Under the pieces are notes generated by a model. It did no database searches, was not told the origin of the DNA, and was given only the letters and a program-made list of their open reading frames with translations. DNA of 64,000 nt from Chitinophaga filiformis. GTDB taxonomy: Bacteria; Bacteroidota; Bacteroidia; Chitinophagales; Chitinophagaceae. Positions 62,601 to 64,000 of this stretch are shown in pieces (position 1 is the stretch's first letter; the number at the start of each line of letters is the position of its first letter). Location: the NCBI RefSeq assembly GCF_021646545.1, contig NZ_JAKIRP010000018.1:62001-126000 (forward strand), read 5' to 3'. The position numbers and the translations under genes were made by a program.

Positions 62601-63758
62601 CATGATAACGGCATCGTGGGCATTCACCTTATTTATCGGGCGCCGGTGAATGATGAAGGAGATGGAACAATTGCTATTGAAGTAAAAGACACCGGTATCG
62701 GGATCCCGGCTGATCAGCATGACAAGATATTTGAACGCTTCTTTCAAACGGAGGTCCCTGAAAGCATGGTGAACCAGGGAACCGGGATCGGACTGGCTAT
62801 AACAAAAGAATTTGTAAAATTACATGATGGGATCATTACCGTAGAAAGCGAGCCGGGTCAGGGCACCTGTTTTACCGTGCTGCTTCCTGCAAAGAAAATT
62901 TATGCATCTTCGGCCGCGGCTGTAACTACTCCTTTACCAGCAGAAAATGAGGAACCAATAGTATTAGAAGAAAGTAAAAAGCGCGAAAAGAGGAAAACCA
63001 TACTTATAGTAGAAGATAATGAGGACCTGCGCTTTTATTTAAAAGACAACCTGAAAGGGCAATATCATATAGAAGAAGCTGTCAACGGAAAAGAGGGCTG
63101 GGAGAAAATAAAGCTGCTAAACCCTGATCTGGTGGTGAGCGACGTTATGATGCCTTTAATGGACGGGGTTGAGTTGGCCAAAAAGATTAAGACGGAAACA
63201 CTCACGGCCCATATTCCGGTTGTTTTACTTACCGCCATGGGTAGTGAAGAGAAACAGCTGGAGGGTTTGAAAGCAGGAGTGAACGATTACATCACCAAAC
63301 CGTTCACTTTTGAGATCCTTGCTTCCCGCATCAATAACCTGCTGACACAGCAAAAACTATTGCAGAAAAGATTCCAGAAGCAGATTGAGGTCAACCCCGG
63401 AGAGGTCACGATCACCCCTGTGGATGAAAAATTCCTCAAACGGGCTTTGGACGCTGTTGAAAAGCAAATTGATAACCCGGATTTTTCAGTGGAAGATCTC
63501 AGCCGTGAAATGTGTATGAGTCGTGTTACCTTTTATAGAAAGATAGTTTCGCTTACCGGCAGATCGCCCCTGGAGTTCATCCGTTCAATCCGTTTGAAAA
63601 GAGCAGTTCAATTATTAGATAAAAGCGGAAGGTCAATTGCCGAAATTGCATACGAGGTAGGATTCAATGATCCCAAGACCTTCTCCAAATTTTTCAAAGA
63701 AGAGTTTAATATGTTACCCTCGCAGTATATCACAAATATTAAAAATAAAAACAATTAG
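59619..63758 (+). CDS. Hybrid two-component system regulator (HTCS)
   Basis: A 1379-residue one-protein signalling system in the inner membrane. Signal peptide (FVFVAIVFLLLPVWVFAQ), about 14 Reg_prop propeller repeats (W-GT--GL-R motifs, to about residue 690), Y_Y_Y domain, one membrane helix (about 818-835), HisKA with phosphoacceptor His at about 876 in FFTNVSHEFRTPLSLI, HATPase (NLLSNAFKYT, GTGIGLAITKEF), receiver (phosphoacceptor Asp about 1175 in VVSDVMMPLMDG) and a C-terminal AraC helix-turn-helix. It binds a glycan fragment in the periplasm and activates a polysaccharide locus, presumably the one entering the window at its right edge. Confidence 0.95.
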   Translation: MKCKMTQSALHYFKFVFVAIVFLLLPVWVFAQRDRYNFSKLDMHNGLSHNRVNAILKDPEGFLWFGTVAGLNRYDRHTCKIFRKDHSDSASLKANNVLALYELPDGKMWVSTMGGACIYNPDIEGFDPDDFKYLQLLGLPPGTIEGIVKGNDNRYWFLYNDLRLYLYSATDKRAKQFVRQDTLHISQKITSVKETKDGKLWIVYQDGFLQEYDIASDKVIFSSTALQEQHKGNNYNDLFIDSDGDVWIWCYTYGVFLFHPQNNTIKLFNKNSSPSRLGSELVSQIIQDNDGMIWVGTDHGGVTLIDKGNNFRTTYLLNDVKDPKSLSQNSITTIYKDDNGIIWLGTYKHGVNYLNSNIVQFPYYHYQELNPKSLQYDDINRFVEDRSGNIWIGTNGGGLIYFDRKNNTFKQYLHDPNNQNSLATNVVVSLWIDHTGVLWIGTYLGGLDSFDGKKFTHYRHDDHDSSSLGDDKVWEIFEDRSQNLWIGTLGGGLNRFNRSTNKFDHYKGRGGAVLPDYIFNIIQDRKGNLWIGTSAGAAVFEKDKSMPVFYQHTNKKNSLSNDVVSSILEDSKGRIWLGTPEGLNLFNEQTKEFQVFTTSDGLPDNMVLDILEDDHQTLWLSTPNGLCNAVPKQDNGKLTFSIISYDEANNLQNREFNDNAALKTRAGELIFGGPFGFNIIDPDKIKKPAYHPKIVFTGLQILNKYVAPGELINDRILLPQSLSKLQHIELKHTENVFSIEFASLDFGGNTYDKYAYMLQGFNTDWFYTNGSERTVTYTNLNPGHYVFKVKVLGRDGSWSSVKTLQINIEPPFWRTPVAYFIYMLIAAGLFLLARRITLDRIHMRYEVQEQRREAERAHALEQLKTKFFTNVSHEFRTPLSLIIAPLDKMIKHTRDEEQVKQLNLVQRNAKRLLNLVNQLLDFRKIEVQELRLHPSVGDIVRFCKDTSYSFTDIAEKKKIQFSFSTNIDSLEIYFDRDKIEKILFNLLSNAFKYTHDNGIVGIHLIYRAPVNDEGDGTIAIEVKDTGIGIPADQHDKIFERFFQTEVPESMVNQGTGIGLAITKEFVKLHDGIITVESEPGQGTCFTVLLPAKKIYASSAAAVTTPLPAENEEPIVLEESKKREKRKTILIVEDNEDLRFYLKDNLKGQYHIEEAVNGKEGWEKIKLLNPDLVVSDVMMPLMDGVELAKKIKTETLTAHIPVVLLTAMGSEEKQLEGLKAGVNDYITKPFTFEILASRINNLLTQQKLLQKRFQKQIEVNPGEVTITPVDEKFLKRALDAVEKQIDNPDFSVEDLSREMCMSRVTFYRKIVSLTGRSPLEFIRSIRLKRAVQLLDKSGRSIAEIAYEVGFNDPKTFSKFFKEEFNMLPSQYITNIKNKNN

Positions 63759-63874
63759 TTTCCCTGCTGTAAGAAAAATAGTGGTGAAAACCAGTCGTTT
63801 GTAACATTTACACCCCCAATTTGAAACATTCAACCGCCTGCTTCCAGATGGTCACGTAATAGCTTTACAGCATT

Positions 63875-64000
63875 CTAATCCACGTATATGAAATTGAGAT
63901 TACTGCTGTTTAGCCAGTTGGCTACTGCGTTTTTGAATGACTTATTGGCAGTGCTATCTGCCTGTATCACACTTCCCGACGGCGTAATACTTTTTACGCA
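63875..64000 (-). CDS. 3' end of a gene continuing past the window
   Basis: Minus-strand frame open at the right edge; the last 41 codons read CVKSITPSGSVIQADS, then NKSFKNAVANWLNSSNLNFI and a terminal YVD. Polar, Ser/Asn-rich and plausibly the C-terminus of a secreted or surface protein. It lies convergent with the HTCS gene and may belong to the polysaccharide locus that the HTCS controls. Identity not determinable. Confidence 0.45.
   Translation of the reverse strand, partial: CVKSITPSGSVIQADSTANKSFKNAVANWLNSSNLNFIYVD

Noticed and set aside
1..64000. CRISPR arrays, rRNA genes, complete insertion sequences, replication origin
   Set aside because: No regularly spaced repeats, no rRNA-like sequence, no transposase and no dnaA-box cluster were seen.

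Overview
The window reads as chromosomal DNA of a soil or plant-associated Bacteroidota, most likely a Chitinophaga-like member of the Chitinophagaceae. This is an inference from gene content and no marker gene was available. The support is a SusC/SusD pair under a FecI-type sigma factor and FecR anti-sigma, a type IX secretion (T9SS) cargo protein, a one-protein hybrid two-component regulator (HTCS), LytS/LytTR signalling, FtsX/MacB-type permeases with paired domains, a class I lanthipeptide-type leader peptide, and several promoters with the Bacteroidota -7 element TAnnTTTG.

Layout. 0-7 kb: a large T9SS surface protein made of six alternating repeats, a SEC-C motif protein, and a three-gene cassette (54-residue Cys-containing secreted peptide, secreted propeller-like protein, MauE/DoxX-like membrane protein). 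7-14 kb: a minus-strand Sus-type uptake locus (ECF sigma, FecR, SusC, SusD) with no enzyme gene. 14-18.7 kb: poorly characterised cytosolic proteins (a HEAT-like protein and several small ones) and a noncoding stretch with an atypical minus-strand tRNA array (Trp-CCA, a degenerate Tyr-like element, Cys-GCA). 19-26.5 kb: a secreted protein, a voltage-gated K+ channel with a zinc ribbon, a Gly/Cys-tailed protein with a membrane partner, a DUF1826 protein and a lipoprotein.

26.5-42.3 kb looks accessory. Two relics of a serine-recombinase 3' end lie in direct orientation about 11.9 kb apart. Between them are a PhyH-type dioxygenase, a LytS/LytTR pair divergent from a TonB-dependent receptor, a ferredoxin, two separate SDR/HxlR divergent modules, and a truncated aldo/keto reductase beside an AraC regulator. 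Beyond them lie a GH30 glucuronoxylanase-type enzyme, a helicase relic and a strongly AT-rich HExxH protein, ending at the 3' end of a tRNA-Leu. 42.5-48 kb: a single-domain response regulator, a GH43 enzyme, an orphan lanthipeptide-type precursor (44405-44560, minus), a four-gene DoxX/DUF2071/methyltransferase/membrane operon and a serine hydrolase. 48-64 kb: an FtsX-like permease, a lipoprotein, a small HTH protein, a GIY-YIG-like protein, a large secreted protein, purK-purE, an ABC-F ATPase with a TetR regulator, and a complete HTCS next to a gene cut by the window edge.

How it works together. Carbohydrate scavenging is represented by SusCD with FecI/R, GH30, GH43 and the HTCS. The two HxlR/SDR modules look like redox- or electrophile-responsive units. 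The best candidates for undescribed biology are the orphan lanthipeptide-type precursor with TC repeated every seven residues, the Cys-peptide/propeller/MauE cassette, and the atypical tRNA array. All calls come from reading the sequence; no database search was possible.
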